DNA from: Heyndrickxia camelliae
GTDB lineage: Bacteria; Bacillota; Bacilli; Bacillales; Bacillaceae_C
Assembly (NCBI RefSeq): GCF_002844575.1
Contig: NZ_PIQO01000011.1
Coordinates: forward strand, 92,001 to 156,000
Length of the DNA: 64,000 nt
Reading direction: 5' to 3'
The notes below the pieces were generated by a model, which saw nothing but the letters and a program-made list of their open reading frames with translations, had not been told where the DNA came from and did no database searches. Positions within the stretch are counted from its first letter, which is position 1; each line of letters opens with the position of its first letter. Positions 45,604-55,177 of this stretch are shown here, piece by piece. The position numbers and the translations under genes are program-made.

Positions 45604-47190
45604 ATGAATTCAATCAGTTTATCCAACGGATTAGGAGAATTGTTAAATAAAGATAATGTTTACACTCAATTATCCGTTCCTCGTTTAGTGGAGAAAGTTT
45701 TAGCGCGGAAAGAAGGAATTTTAACATCAACTGGAGCCATTCAGGCTGAAACCGGAAAATATACAGGGAGATCCCCTAAAGATAAATTTATTGTTGAAGA
45801 GCCTTCGGTAAAAGATAAAATAGATTGGGGTTCTGTCAATCAACCAATTTCTGTGGAAGTCTTCGACAAACTGTATCATAAAGTTATCCAATATTTAAGC
45901 AAAAAAGAGGAACTTTTTGTATTTAAAGGGTTCGCCGGAGCTGATGAAAGAAGCCGTCTTCCTATTCAGGTAGTAAATGAATATGCATGGCATAATTTAT
46001 TCGCACATCAATTGTTTATCCGCCCTACTGAAGAAGAATTATTGAATCATCAAGCACAATTTACTATTTTATCTGCACCTAATTTTAAGGCAGACCCACA
46101 AGTAGATGGAACAAAATCGGAAACTTTTATCATTATATCCTTTGAACGCCGAATTATTTTAATTGGGGGAACAGAATACGCAGGAGAAATGAAAAAGTCG
46201 ATTTTCTCCATAATGAATTATTTACTGCCAGAAGCAGGTATATTACCAATGCACTGTTCTGCAAATGTAGGCATTGAAGGTGATGTCGCTTTATTTTTTG
46301 GCCTTTCCGGTACAGGGAAAACTACATTATCAGCTGATCCAAATCGCAAGCTTATAGGGGATGATGAGCATGGATGGTCAGCAAATGGGGTCTTTAATAT
46401 AGAAGGCGGATGCTATGCAAAATGCATTGGTTTAACACGAGAAAAAGAACCGCAAATTTATGATGCCATTACATTTGGTGCTGTCTTGGAAAATGTAATG
46501 ATCGATCCAGAAACACACGAAGCTATATATGACGATAATACCTTAACAGAAAATACACGTGCAGCGTATCCAATTCAATCGATTGAAAATATTGTTCAAC
46601 CTAGTGTTGCAGGACATCCGCAAACAATCGTTTTCTTAACAGCAGATGCATTCGGGGTCTTGCCTCCTATTAGTAAATTAACGAAAGAACAGGCAATGTA
46701 TCACTTCTTAAGTGGTTATACTTCAAAGCTAGCTGGAACAGAACGCGGGGTTACTTCCCCTGAGGCCACATTCTCTACATGCTTTGGAGCTCCATTTCTT
46801 CCACTTCCTGCAACCGTCTATGCAGAAATGCTCGGTAAGAAAATCGACGCCTATGATGTCGATGTCTTTCTTGTTAATACTGGATGGACTGGAGGCGAGT
46901 ATGGTGTTGGATCTCGTATGAAATTAAGCTATACACGTGCAATGGTTCAAGCTGCAATAGAGGGGAAATTACACCATGTTGAAACAGTGCAAGATGACGT
47001 ATTCGGCTTAAATATTCCACTACATGTTCCCGGAGTACCTGATGAAGTATTATTACCAAATAAAACATGGGGCAGCCAAGAGGAATATACACAAAAGGCA
47101 AAAGAACTCGCTGAAAAATTTCATGTGAATTTTCAAAAGTTCTCACATGTTGCGAAAGAAATCGAAGAGTTGGGTGGACCGAAAAGATAA
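45604..47190 (+). CDS. pckA: Phosphoenolpyruvate carboxykinase (ATP)
   Basis: Gluconeogenic enzyme: oxaloacetate plus ATP to phosphoenolpyruvate. 528 residues from ATG 45604 (N-terminus [14 protein letters not shown], aligned with the known B. subtilis start; a start at 45565 would add 13 residues). Key motifs: [20 protein letters not shown], the P-loop [14 protein letters not shown] (233-246), and [17 protein letters not shown]. Monocistronic, ends in a terminator. Upstream site for CcpN-type repression is described separately. Confidence 0.96.
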   Translation: MNSISLSNGLGELLNKDNVYTQLSVPRLVEKVLARKEGILTSTGAIQAETGKYTGRSPKDKFIVEEPSVKDKIDWGSVNQPISVEVFDKLYHKVIQYLSKKEELFVFKGFAGADERSRLPIQVVNEYAWHNLFAHQLFIRPTEEELLNHQAQFTILSAPNFKADPQVDGTKSETFIIISFERRIILIGGTEYAGEMKKSIFSIMNYLLPEAGILPMHCSANVGIEGDVALFFGLSGTGKTTLSADPNRKLIGDDEHGWSANGVFNIEGGCYAKCIGLTREKEPQIYDAITFGAVLENVMIDPETHEAIYDDNTLTENTRAAYPIQSIENIVQPSVAGHPQTIVFLTADAFGVLPPISKLTKEQAMYHFLSGYTSKLAGTERGVTSPEATFSTCFGAPFLPLPATVYAEMLGKKIDAYDVDVFLVNTGWTGGEYGVGSRMKLSYTRAMVQAAIEGKLHHVETVQDDVFGLNIPLHVPGVPDEVLLPNKTWGSQEEYTQKAKELAEKFHVNFQKFSHVAKEIEELGGPKR

Positions 47191-47235
47191 TAAAACACAG
47201 AAGGATCGTGCACATCATCGAACAGATTGCTATTT

Positions 47236-47268
47236 AAAAAGGGTGACAAAATCATAGTCACCCTTTTT
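47236..47268. terminator. Bidirectional terminator pckA / ytmB
   Basis: AAAAAGGGTGAC, ten-base loop, GTCACCCTTTTT. It touches the ytmB stop codon. Confidence 0.88.
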
Positions 47269-47509
47269 AATTTGTAGAATTTAAAGAGATTAGCTGATAA
47301 AAAATAGTTGTTTTCCCCTTCTCCCATTCTACCTTTTGTATAATAGCTGTCCCGCTTGAATCACTATCCATTGTTCTTTTGACATCGATTGGAATATCGA
47401 TTGGATATAAGCGATACCCTGTCTTCTCCAACAAAAATAAATTATCGCCGATTCTATTTTCATTTCCTTTTGTTACAATTATCGTATTTAATTCTAAAGG
47501 CATTCCCAT
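47267..47509 (-). CDS. ytmB: YtmB, DUF2584 family protein
   Basis: 80-residue small protein of the DUF2584 (YtmB) family, beta-rich, function unknown. Recognised by MPLELNTIIVTKGNENRI, GYRLYPIDIPIDVK and a closing TTIFYQLISLNST. AAAGGAG precedes ATG 47509; a second in-frame ATG at 47503 is possible. B. subtilis has it next to pckA too. Separate from ytmA by about 40 bases, same direction, possibly co-transcribed. Confidence 0.85.
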   Translation of the reverse strand: MGMPLELNTIIVTKGNENRIGDNLFLLEKTGYRLYPIDIPIDVKRTMDSDSSGTAIIQKVEWEKGKTTIFYQLISLNSTN

Positions 47510-47548
47510 TTAGTATTCTCCTTTACTCATCATTCCTTCTCTATTTTA

Positions 47549-48331
47549 TCATGTCACCTGCTGATTTTTCATCCATGAACATAAATCGGAAACAATTTGC
47601 CGATTCATGGCAGGCGGAAAATAGTGTGTGTAATTTGGAAAATACCATGTTTCCACTGATTTACCAAGAATCTTCAATCTGTTTTCCAACCTTTTTGCAT
47701 GCTCAAAAGAAACATTTTGATCTTTTTCTCCATGAATAATTAATACAGGTGATTCTAATTCCTCTAGAAAATACAAGGGTGTTCGATCCCTGTATCTCTC
47801 AGGATATTTTGCAGGGGTACCGCCGATTACCCGTTTCATCATTCTTCGCAAATCCTGCCTCTCCCAATAGGTCAATTCCATATCAGATACCCCGCCCCAT
47901 GTTACTACGGATACTGTTTCTTTTCGATGGATGGCAGTATGGAGTGCCATTACCCCTCCCCTAGAAAATCCAAACACATGAACTCGGTTCCTTGCTACTC
48001 GGGGATACCATTTTAAAAGATCAAATGCTGAATAAGCATCCATTCGATCCTCTCCCGCAAAATCTTCATCCCCTTCTCCTCCTCTGTTACCTCGATAGAA
48101 TGGTGCAAAGACAATAAAGCCCTCACTTGCAAATTGTCCGATTCTTGCAGGTCTTACCATTCCTACACTTTTAATTCCACCTCTTAAGTATAAAAAACCA
48201 TCATAAACTTGATCATCGTTTGGTTCGGCCAACAGTCCTTTAACTTTATAGGAACCGGACATATAGGTAATGATGTACATATTTACCTTAGGGTTGGGAG
48301 ATGGATATCGTATTTTTCTCAGTATATTCAT
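47549..48331 (-). CDS. ytmA: YtmA alpha/beta hydrolase (prolyl-oligopeptidase-like)
   Basis: 260-residue hydrolase of the S9/dienelactone-hydrolase-like group. Catalytic elbow VFGFSRGGVMA, then LIIHGEKDQNVSFEHA (Asp) and YTHYFPP (His). 'RGNRGGEGDEDFAGEDRMDA' is a family-typical loop. Start ATG 48331 is seven bases after GAGAGGA; a GTG-rich longer start at 48355 would extend without a ribosome site. No signal peptide. Substrate unknown. Same direction as ytmB, 39 bases upstream. Confidence 0.88.
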   Translation of the reverse strand: MNILRKIRYPSPNPKVNMYIITYMSGSYKVKGLLAEPNDDQVYDGFLYLRGGIKSVGMVRPARIGQFASEGFIVFAPFYRGNRGGEGDEDFAGEDRMDAYSAFDLLKWYPRVARNRVHVFGFSRGGVMALHTAIHRKETVSVVTWGGVSDMELTYWERQDLRRMMKRVIGGTPAKYPERYRDRTPLYFLEELESPVLIIHGEKDQNVSFEHAKRLENRLKILGKSVETWYFPNYTHYFPPAMNRQIVSDLCSWMKNQQVT

Positions 48332-48457
48332 ATAAAATCCTCTCCTCCGTGCCAATCTTTTTTATCCATGTCTTCTAGGCATTCACACATTTTTTTTACA
48401 ATCATACGATATGTAACAAATCAACAAATAAACGAATGCCTATAAGGAGGTATATAT

Positions 48458-49459
48458 ATGAAAAGATGGCTTAAGATTAGCTTTTCACTTTTGTTCACAT
48501 TCATTCTGCTGTTTTCTTTAGGAGCATGTTCGAAAAAAGAAGGCATGAAAACAGTTCGCGTCGCAGAAGTCACTCGCTCCGTCTTCTATACACCACAGTA
48601 TGTAGCAATTCAGAAAGGATTTTTCAAAGATGAAGGTTTAAAAGTAGACTTAAAAACAACCGCTGGTGGTGACAAAACGATGACTACTTTATTATCAGAT
48701 GGCGCAGATATTGCCCTTGTAGGATCTGAAACCTCCATTTATGTTCATGCTCAAGGGAGTGACGACCCCGTTATCAATTTTGCCCAGCTAACAAGAACTG
48801 ATGGTACTTTCCTAGTATCCCGAAAAAAAATGGATAACTTCTCTTGGGACCAATTAAAGGGTTCGACCTTCCTTGGCCAAAGAAAAGGCGGCATGCCACA
48901 AATGGTCGGTGAATTTGTTCTTAAAAAACATGGCATTGATCCTCATAAAGATTTAAAACTTATTCAAAATATCGATTATGCTAATATTGCGAATGCCTTT
49001 GCCTCGGGAACAGGCGATTTTGTACAATTATTCGAACCTACTGCATCGGTATTTGAAAAAGAAGGAAAGGGATATATTGTTGCTTCTTTTGGAAAAGAAT
49101 CCGGCAATGTCCCTTATACCGATTATATGGCAAAGCAAAGCTATATGAAAGAAAATAAGGACACCATTGAAAAGTTTGTACGTGCCTTATACAAAGCCGC
49201 AAAATGGGTAGAAGATCATGACTCAACTCAAGTTGCAAAAGTAGTTCAACCGTTTTTCGAAGACACAGATATTGACATACTAGCATCTTCTATTGAACGC
49301 TACCGGAATCAAGGATCCTTCGGCACTGATTTAGTGTTGAATGAAGAAGGCTGGAACAATCTTCAAGATATTATGAGTAATGCAGGAGAATTGCCAAAAA
49401 AGGTTGATTATAAAACACTTGTAAATACTTCGATTACAAAAAAAGCTATTAGAGAATAA
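48458..49459 (+). CDS. ytlA: ABC transporter substrate-binding lipoprotein YtlA
   Basis: Lipid-anchored receptor of an SsuA/ThiY/NMT1-like uptake system. The signal peptide ends in lipobox SLGAC (Cys-23), then VRVAEVTRSVFYTPQYVAIQKGFF, a typical NMT1/THI5 start, and GGDKTMTTLLSDGADIALVG. 333 residues. AAGGAGG is seven bases before ATG 48458. First gene of ytlACD. This family binds sulfonates, thiamin precursors, taurine or aromatic acids; which one cannot be told here. Confidence 0.9.
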   Translation: MKRWLKISFSLLFTFILLFSLGACSKKEGMKTVRVAEVTRSVFYTPQYVAIQKGFFKDEGLKVDLKTTAGGDKTMTTLLSDGADIALVGSETSIYVHAQGSDDPVINFAQLTRTDGTFLVSRKKMDNFSWDQLKGSTFLGQRKGGMPQMVGEFVLKKHGIDPHKDLKLIQNIDYANIANAFASGTGDFVQLFEPTASVFEKEGKGYIVASFGKESGNVPYTDYMAKQSYMKENKDTIEKFVRALYKAAKWVEDHDSTQVAKVVQPFFEDTDIDILASSIERYRNQGSFGTDLVLNEEGWNNLQDIMSNAGELPKKVDYKTLVNTSITKKAIRE

Positions 49460-49475
49460 GGAGGTTAAAGCCTTT

Positions 49476-50249
49476 ATGAGCTTCCTAACTGTAGAAAATG
49501 TCCACCATAGCTACTTTACACCAAAATCAGCTACGGATGCTTTAAAAAACATAAGCTTTGAGATTGAAGAAGGGGAGTTTATTTCTCTTCTTGGTCCAAG
49601 TGGATGCGGTAAGACAACGATGTTATCTATCCTTTCCGGATTGATTAACCCTACAGAAGGCACTGTTTTAATCGATGGGGCTGCACCAATCTCCTTAAAA
49701 TCATCGATCGGCTATATGCTCCAGCAAGATTATTTATTCCCTTGGAAAACAATAGAGGAAAATATCCTTTTAGGCCTAAAACTGAATAAACAATTAACAG
49801 AACAATCACGAGCTACAGCAATTAATTTGCTAAAGGAAATAGGACTTGAGGGTGTTGAAAACCAGTATCCAAGACAACTTTCCGGAGGTATGAGGCAGAG
49901 AGCAGCGTTAGTAAGGACATTGGCCATTAATCCTAAAATCTTATTTTTAGATGAACCATTTTCCGCTCTCGATTATCAAACAAAATTAAAATTAGAGGAC
50001 TTAGTATTTGAAACATTAAAGTCTTACAAAAAAACAGCAGTCTTAGTTACCCATGATATTGGCGAAGCAATTTCCATGAGTGACCGAATTTTATTATTTG
50101 CCGCTAAGCCTGGAAGATTATATAAAACGTTTCGTGTCCCTGATGAGCTAAGAGTCATTCGTCCATTTGAGGTAAGAAGTAAAGAAGCCTATTCGGTGCT
50201 ATTTCAGGAAATTTGGAAGGAGTTGGAATCTCTTGAAAGCCACGAATAA
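49476..50249 (+). CDS. ytlC: ABC transporter ATPase YtlC
   Basis: Nitrate/sulfonate-type ATPase, 257 residues. Walker [15 protein letters not shown]-loop [13 protein letters not shown], signature LSGGMRQR and Walker [13 protein letters not shown], then the switch His in [14 protein letters not shown] is 12 bases before ATG 49476, 16 bases after the ytlA stop. Its 3' end overlaps the start of ytlD by 17 bases. Confidence 0.93.
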   Translation: MSFLTVENVHHSYFTPKSATDALKNISFEIEEGEFISLLGPSGCGKTTMLSILSGLINPTEGTVLIDGAAPISLKSSIGYMLQQDYLFPWKTIEENILLGLKLNKQLTEQSRATAINLLKEIGLEGVENQYPRQLSGGMRQRAALVRTLAINPKILFLDEPFSALDYQTKLKLEDLVFETLKSYKKTAVLVTHDIGEAISMSDRILLFAAKPGRLYKTFRVPDELRVIRPFEVRSKEAYSVLFQEIWKELESLESHE

Positions 50250-51039
50250 ACCAAGTTTCCTTTATCGCCAATATTTAAATAAGCTAAAGATTGAAAAAAG
50301 ATGGGTCCGATTTTATCAGTTGATTATTTTAATTGCCTTTTTTGGACTTTGGGAAACAGCAAGCAGGCTTCATTGGGTTAATCCCCTTATTTTCAGTTCC
50401 CCATCAAAAATATGGATATTATTCGTTCACAAGATTCAAGATGGAACGATTTTCAGCCATATTGGGGTAACGGTATTTGAAACGATTATGGGATTTGTCC
50501 TAGGAACGTTACTAGGTGCACTTCTAGCAGCCATCTTATGGGCATCGCCAAGGCTTTCAAAAATATTAGACCCATATCTCGTTATCTTTAATGCCATGCC
50601 AAAGGTAGCCCTTGGGCCAGTCTTAATAGTCATCTTTGGACCAGGTTTATCTTCAAGCATCGCGATGGGAATCATTATTTCGGTTATCGTTACAACCATC
50701 GTCATCTACACTTCATTTCGGGATGTGGATTCTAACTATCTGAAAGTACTCCAAACATTTGGTGCAACAAGGTCACAAATGTTCAAGGAAGCCATCCTGC
50801 CAGCTTCCTTTCCGACTATTATCTCTACATTAAAAGTAAATGTCGGATTATCCTGGGTAGGAGTCATTGTAGGGGAGTATTTAGTGGCGTCAAAGGGTCT
50901 TGGCTATTTAATCATATACGGATTCCAAGTGTTTAACTTTACCCTTGTAATGCTTTCGTTAATTATAGTAGCGGTAATCGCTACAATCATGTATCAATTA
51001 GTCGATTTATTAGAAAAGAAGCTTATTAAGGATTCTTAA
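50233..51039 (+). CDS. ytlD: ABC transporter permease YtlD
   Basis: BPD-type inner-membrane permease of the SsuC/TauC group, 268 residues, six transmembrane helices. EAA loop: [24 protein letters not shown] start at 50233, ten bases after AAGGAG inside ytlC. Last gene of the operon before a terminator. Supplies the channel of the ytlACD uptake system. Confidence 0.92.
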   Translation: MKATNKPSFLYRQYLNKLKIEKRWVRFYQLIILIAFFGLWETASRLHWVNPLIFSSPSKIWILFVHKIQDGTIFSHIGVTVFETIMGFVLGTLLGALLAAILWASPRLSKILDPYLVIFNAMPKVALGPVLIVIFGPGLSSSIAMGIIISVIVTTIVIYTSFRDVDSNYLKVLQTFGATRSQMFKEAILPASFPTIISTLKVNVGLSWVGVIVGEYLVASKGLGYLIIYGFQVFNFTLVMLSLIIVAVIATIMYQLVDLLEKKLIKDS

Positions 51040-51042
51040 TAG

Positions 51043-51074
51043 AAAAGGGTGCTAATTGTCTGGCACCCTTGCTA
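51043..51074. terminator. Terminator of ytlACD
   Basis: AAGGGTGC, ten-base loop, GCACCCTT, then a T-rich tract. Between ytlD and the convergent 109-aa gene. Confidence 0.75.
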
Positions 51075-51401
51075 TTTTGATGTAAAGTCCTTTAATATCC
51101 CAATATTATCTATATGTCTTTTTGCATCTTCATCCCCTAAGTCATACAACATTTGGTAAGCGCGAAGTAAATTTTCATCGGATATATCATTCGAACGGTC
51201 ATGATGGTATTCTAATGCAGGAATATGTGCTCTTAAAAATCCTTCTATATCTGCATCATAATTGGAATCGAAAATTTGTCTTAATTGTGTAATTTCCTCA
51301 TCCGTCGCTTCAATTTTAAAATTCCACACGGAGGCGTCTTTGCTTTTAGATATTTCTCCGCTTCCCAAATCTACATAATAAGTATGTTTCATTTCTTCCA
51401 T
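51072..51401 (-). CDS. Conserved hypothetical, 109 aa
   Basis: I do not recognise the family with certainty. Acidic, alpha/beta, no signal peptide: YYVDLGSGEISKSKDAS, then KIEATDEEITQLRQIFDS, an HIPALEYHHDRSND region and a helical end. GAGGTGA is seven bases before ATG 51401. Alone between ytlD and the repeat copy. No residue pattern shows an enzyme site. Confidence 0.6.
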   Translation of the reverse strand: MEEMKHTYYVDLGSGEISKSKDASVWNFKIEATDEEITQLRQIFDSNYDADIEGFLRAHIPALEYHHDRSNDISDENLLRAYQMLYDLGDEDAKRHIDNIGILKDFTSK

Positions 51402-51495
51402 GGCTATTTCACCTCTATATTATTTTCACTTCACATACAAAAATTCTTTATGTATCGTTTCCCACAAAACGACTAAAAATATTCTTATTAAATAT

Positions 51496-51663
51496 AAAAG
51501 CGCAAGCACCTTGGTGAACGGCGGTAAAGATTTCGGAGTCTTTGACTATGATCAAGGAAACACAGGGAATGAAAATAGTATTTCCATTTTCAACTGATGT
51601 TGACTTATCGCATGGAGGAGACATAGAAATTCGCTAGCCGATAGGCGCTGGAGCTAGACAAGA
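51496..51663 (+). repeat. Dispersed intergenic repeat, full copy
   Basis: 5' AAAAGCGCAAGCACCTTGG, core GTTGACTTATCGCATGGAGG, AGACATAGAAATTCGCTAG and 3' CCGATAGGCGCTGGAGCTAG. Between the 109-aa gene and the DUF6154-type gene. Confidence 0.78.
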
Positions 51664-51688
51664 CTCATAAAAAAAGAAGGTGTTCTAT

Positions 51689-51940
51689 TTGAAATTAGTG
51701 GATGAACTTTTTGAAATATATCGCGATCGATTAACAGGTGATGATGAAGATTTAGACATTATTGCGTTAGCAGTTGTAGAAAATAATAGTCGCCAAGAGT
51801 TATTAAACATCGTGAAAGAAATGAATGATTATGAATTACATTTTTTTATTAGTATGTATTTAACCGAAACACTGAAAGATAAATTCGCAAAGTACTCAGG
51901 TAATATGGACAATACACAGCAGTCTAAGTATCTTCATTGA
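51689..51940 (+). CDS. DUF6154-like small protein
   Basis: 83-residue acidic helical protein with LKLVDELFEIYRDRLTGDDED, NSRQELLNIVKEMNDYEL and FFISMYLTETLKDKFA. Looks like the DUF6154 family of Bacillaceae, function unknown. Start TTG 51689 follows AGAAGGTG six bases earlier; a GTG at 51680 lies in that site. Upstream it is bounded by a dispersed repeat; downstream ytzI starts about 110 bases away in the same direction. Confidence 0.75.
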   Translation: MKLVDELFEIYRDRLTGDDEDLDIIALAVVENNSRQELLNIVKEMNDYELHFFISMYLTETLKDKFAKYSGNMDNTQQSKYLH

Positions 51941-52052
51941 TTTTAGATTATTTTTCCTTCACTGGATGTTCATTTCTATCCCATATTTCTTACGTAAATA
52001 TATTAAATTCATGATAAAATAAGAATATGGACGAAGAAAAAGGGGTACTCTT

Positions 52053-52214
52053 ATGTTAATTGTGACTGCAATTATTTCAGTTATTATTATCATCGTTATT
52101 ATGGCAGCTGCTGTTATTACAACATCTAAAGCTTACTCATATAAGCATACCATCGATCCGATTGAAAATAACCCAAATATAAAAAACGCAGAGAAAGAGC
52201 CATCAGATAAATAA
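52053..52214 (+). CDS. ytzI: YtzI-like small membrane protein, 53 aa
   Basis: One transmembrane helix (MLIVTAIISVIIIIVIMAAA, residues 1-24) followed by a short polar tail ending EKEPSDK. AAAGGGG is eight bases before ATG 52053. Size, placement before yidD and helix-then-tail form match Bacillus YtzI. Function unknown. The coding identity rests on ribosome site, frame and neighbours. Confidence 0.7.
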   Translation: MLIVTAIISVIIIIVIMAAAVITTSKAYSYKHTIDPIENNPNIKNAEKEPSDK

Positions 52215-52280
52215 GGATGGTTCTTTTGACTTTTCATGTGAGACATAATAATCTAAAGAAAAATAAGGAAGTTATCAGTC

Positions 52281-52523
52281 ATGCTAAAATATTTATTTAT
52301 CCTTCTCATTCGTTTTTATCAGCTTGTTATTTCCCCTTTAAAACCACCCACTTGTCGCTTCTATCCAACATGTTCGAATTACGGGCTAGAATCCATTAAG
52401 AGGTTCGGCGCTTTTCGTGGAGGATATTTAGCGATTAAACGTATATTAAAATGCCACCCTTTGCATCCAGGTGGAGTAGATCCAGTTCCGACAGAATGGC
52501 CAACAAAAAAGCAACAAAAATAA
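52281..52523 (+). CDS. yidD: YidD, membrane protein insertion efficiency factor
   Basis: 80-residue inner-membrane-associated protein that assists YidC/SpoIIIJ-type insertion. Hallmarks: [20 protein letters not shown], then [31 protein letters not shown] and HPGGVDPVP. The three cysteines typical of YidD are kept. Small upstream AGGAAG ribosome site before ATG 52281. Confidence 0.94.
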   Translation: MLKYLFILLIRFYQLVISPLKPPTCRFYPTCSNYGLESIKRFGAFRGGYLAIKRILKCHPLHPGGVDPVPTEWPTKKQQK

Positions 52524-52533
52524 TTGTTGCTTT
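52509..52533 (+). terminator. Hairpin at the yidD 3' end
   Basis: AGCAACAA, AAATAA, TTGTTGCT, short T run. Overlaps the last codons. Confidence 0.6.
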
Positions 52534-52568
52534 ACCGCTACGAATCTAGTATTATATTTTTGTTCCCT

Positions 52569-52644
52569 AAATCGGAATCATTCTATTTTCTAAAATAATT
52601 GAAAACTTATTTTTTTGGTAAGTAAATCGGAATTATTACGATAA
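52569..52644 (+). promoter_or_regulatory. Two Zur-like boxes upstream of the zinc lipoprotein
   Basis: AAATCGGAATTATTACGATAA (52624-52644) contains TCGGAATTATTACGA, one mismatch from the Zur-box core TCGTAATNATTACGA. A weaker half-site, AAATCGGAATCATTCTATTTT, lies at 52569-52589. TTGAAA (52599) sits between them. Repression by zinc-loaded Zur is the natural reading; exact -10 uncertain. Confidence 0.65.
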
Positions 52645-52715
52645 TCAATAAAGCTAATACGACTTCACTAGAAGCCGAGGCTGACAATGAAGAAACTTAC
52701 CAGAGAGGAGCTAAA

Positions 52716-53633
52716 TTGTTGAAAAAACCATTACTACTCATTATATTCACCTTTTTCTTGATTATGGTAACTGCTTGTTCTAATCAAGGAGAAAAAACAA
52801 ATAATCAAAAACTAAACATATATACAACTGTCTATCCGCTAGAATATTTTACAAAACAAATTGGCGGAAAGTATGTAAATGTAAAAACCATTTATCCACC
52901 AGGATCAGATGAGCATACGTATGAACCTTCCCAAAAAGATATGATGGATCTTGCCGATTCAGATTTATTTATATATATAGGGCTAGGTCTAGAGGGATTC
53001 GCCAATAAAGCGAAAGACATCCTAAAAGGACAAAATGTTGATATGGTTGCAACCGGGGAACAGTTGAAATTACCACATGATGCCTCTTTCAATGACGGGG
53101 ATGAGCATGGAGACGTGAACCCACATGTATGGCTTGACCCTATCTACATGAAGGAGATGGCCCATACTATTAGTAAAGAACTTGCTAAGAAAATGCCAAA
53201 ACATAAAGATGAGTTTGAAAAAAATTATACAAACGTTGCAAAAAAATTAAATGAACTAAATCAGCAATTTATAGATGTAACCAAGCAGAGTAAAAAGAAG
53301 GAAATTGTCGTTACCCATGCTGCTTATACCTATTGGGAGCTTCGATATGGTATTAAGCAGGATGCGATTGCTGGCATTTCTACAACGGATGAACCTTCGC
53401 AAAAAAAATTAAAAGAAATTATTGATACCGTAAAAAGAGATAATCTGTCTTATATATTATTCGAACAGAATGTCCAATCTAAACTTGCAAAAGTTGTCCA
53501 ACAAGAAACTGGCACGAAGGTCCTTTATTTAAACAATCTTGCTGTGCTAAGAGAAGCAGATATAAAAAATAAAGAAGATTATTTTACCTTAATGCAAAAA
53601 AATATTCATACCTTAAAGACTGCATTAAACTAA
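52716..53633 (+). CDS. Zinc ABC transporter substrate-binding lipoprotein
   Basis: TroA/ZnuA-family high-affinity zinc receptor. The signal peptide ends in lipobox MVTAC (Cys-21), followed by YTTVYPLEYFTKQIGG. Metal-ligand histidines: DEHTYEPSQKD, a short His-containing loop DEHGDVNPHVWLDP, and VTHAAYTYWELRYG; the final acidic ligand is expected in IAGISTTDEPSQ. 305 residues. The start is TTG 52716 or TTG 52719, eight bases from GAGGAG. No permease or ATPase gene follows, so it is an orphan receptor that must use a transporter elsewhere. Zur-like boxes upstream fit a zinc-starvation gene. Confidence 0.9.
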   Translation: MLKKPLLLIIFTFFLIMVTACSNQGEKTNNQKLNIYTTVYPLEYFTKQIGGKYVNVKTIYPPGSDEHTYEPSQKDMMDLADSDLFIYIGLGLEGFANKAKDILKGQNVDMVATGEQLKLPHDASFNDGDEHGDVNPHVWLDPIYMKEMAHTISKELAKKMPKHKDEFEKNYTNVAKKLNELNQQFIDVTKQSKKKEIVVTHAAYTYWELRYGIKQDAIAGISTTDEPSQKKLKEIIDTVKRDNLSYILFEQNVQSKLAKVVQQETGTKVLYLNNLAVLREADIKNKEDYFTLMQKNIHTLKTALN

Positions 53634-53722
53634 ACTTCCTTTGATTTCCGTAATATTTTCATACCACAAACAAATAATATTGGATGTATCATCAATTTTA
53701 ATAAAAATGAGGTGGTATGACG

Positions 53723-53884
53723 ATGGCAAAGGATGTTTTGTGTGAAGTTAACAACTGTCATTATTGGAAAGATGGAAACAAATGCTCTGCTGATCAAATA
53801 TATGTAGTAAGCCATAAAGGGCACGAAGCCAAAAATCAAGCTGAAACAGATTGTAAAACCTTTAAGCCTGAAGGAAATTGGTAA
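53723..53884 (+). CDS. DUF1540 small Cys-rich protein, 53 aa
   Basis: MAKDVLCEVNNCHYWKDGN, then KCSADQIYVVSHKGHEAK and ETDCKTFKPEGNW. Four cysteines in the DUF1540 arrangement (C-x4-C-x8-C-x22-C), presumably binding zinc or forming disulfides. GAGGTGG ten bases before ATG 53723. Function unknown. Immediately followed by a repeat copy. Confidence 0.82.
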   Translation: MAKDVLCEVNNCHYWKDGNKCSADQIYVVSHKGHEAKNQAETDCKTFKPEGNW

Positions 53885-53885
53885 T

Positions 53886-54027
53886 AAGAAACACGCAAGC
53901 ACATTGCTTATCAGTGAATGGATGCAGAAATTATCTCTTCTAATTTCAACGAGGCAGAAGGGTATTTTCACCTAATGATGACTTACTTAGAATTCCGCTA
54001 GCCGATAGGTACTGAAGCGAAACAAAA
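53886..54027 (+). repeat. Dispersed intergenic repeat, diverged copy
   Basis: ACGCAAGCACATTGCTTATC, then GATGACTTACTTAGAATTCC and the 3' end GCTAGCCGATAGGTACTGAA. Lower identity than the copies at 26445 and 51496. Confidence 0.65.
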
Positions 54028-54042
54028 TTAATTTGTATTATA

Positions 54043-54075
54043 TAAAGAAATCGGCAAAATGCCGATTTCTTTTTT
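54043..54075. terminator. Bidirectional terminator before menC
   Basis: AAAGAAATCGGC, AAAAT, GCCGATTTCTTTTTT. It ends the DUF1540 transcript and can act on leftward menC. Confidence 0.82.
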
Positions 54076-55177
54076 AAGAAAATATTTCCTTATATAATGT
54101 AACTTTCTCTAAACGACTTTTATTTACTTCATATCCAATTCCAAATCCTGTTGGTGCTTTTATTTCACCATTTCGTACTATTATTTCTGGAGAAATTATA
54201 TCCTCTTCCCAGTACCTGCTTGACGAGGATATATCACCAGGTATGGTAAAACCGCTTTTAGTTGCTAATGCAATATTATGCGCTTTTGAAATGCCAAACT
54301 CAATCATTCCTCCGCACCATACTTTAATATTGTTTGCAATACATAGATCGTGCATTTGAATAGCATTCCATAAACCGCCAACACGGCCGATTTTTATATT
54401 AATGACCCCACAGCTTTTTAAATGAATGGCACTTTTGGCATCATGAAGCGAAACTATACTTTCATCCAAACAAATAGGTGTTTTTATTTTTTCTTGCAAA
54501 ATAGAATGCTCAACGATATCATCAATCCCCAGTGGTTGTTCTATCATTAATAACTGAAATTCATCCAAAGCCTGAAGGACCTTGACATCATTTAAGGAAT
54601 AGGCAGAATTTGCATCCACCATTAAGTCTAGAGTCGGGTAATGCTTTCGTATTTCATTCAAAAGATGATAGTCATTACCGGGTTTGATTTTTACTTTTAC
54701 TCTTTTATAACCTTCCTGTAAATACATGGCTATATTCTCAATCGCCTCTTTAGGATCCTGTGTGCCTACCACAACTCCTGCAGGAACTCTGTCTCTAACA
54801 CCACCAACAAGTTCCCATAGAGGCTTTCTTTGCTGTTTAGCATATAAGTCCCAAATAGCTGTTTCAATACCCGACTTAGCCATATGATTTCCACGAATTG
54901 CTTCGAAGCTTTTAGATACCTCTCTCGGATGCTGGATAGGCTGCTGAAAGATGATTGGGAGTAAGATATCCTTTAACATATGGTAGGCGGTTTTCACTGT
55001 TTCCTCCGTATACCAAGGAGTTGAAAAAGGAACTGCCTCCCCTAAACCAACTCTTCCCTCCTCATCACTTATTTCTATAATAATTGCTTCCCGTTCGGTT
55101 ACTTTGCTTAGTGAAGTGGAGAATGGGGATCTTAATGGCATTTTTATAATGGATAACTGTGCTTCTATTATCTTCAT
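54074..55177 (-). CDS. menC: o-Succinylbenzoate synthase
   Basis: Enolase-superfamily dehydratase of menaquinone synthesis, forming o-succinylbenzoate from SHCHC. 367 residues; conserved KVKIKPGND (catalytic Lys), LMVDANSAYS (metal Asp), LLMIEQPL, ICLDESI and NIKIGRVGG are present. Starts four bases inside the menE stop (ATGA overlap), so translation is coupled. Last of the menE-menC pair. No truncation. Confidence 0.95.
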   Translation of the reverse strand: MKIIEAQLSIIKMPLRSPFSTSLSKVTEREAIIIEISDEEGRVGLGEAVPFSTPWYTEETVKTAYHMLKDILLPIIFQQPIQHPREVSKSFEAIRGNHMAKSGIETAIWDLYAKQQRKPLWELVGGVRDRVPAGVVVGTQDPKEAIENIAMYLQEGYKRVKVKIKPGNDYHLLNEIRKHYPTLDLMVDANSAYSLNDVKVLQALDEFQLLMIEQPLGIDDIVEHSILQEKIKTPICLDESIVSLHDAKSAIHLKSCGVINIKIGRVGGLWNAIQMHDLCIANNIKVWCGGMIEFGISKAHNIALATKSGFTIPGDISSSSRYWEEDIISPEIIVRNGEIKAPTGFGIGYEVNKSRLEKVTLYKEIFS

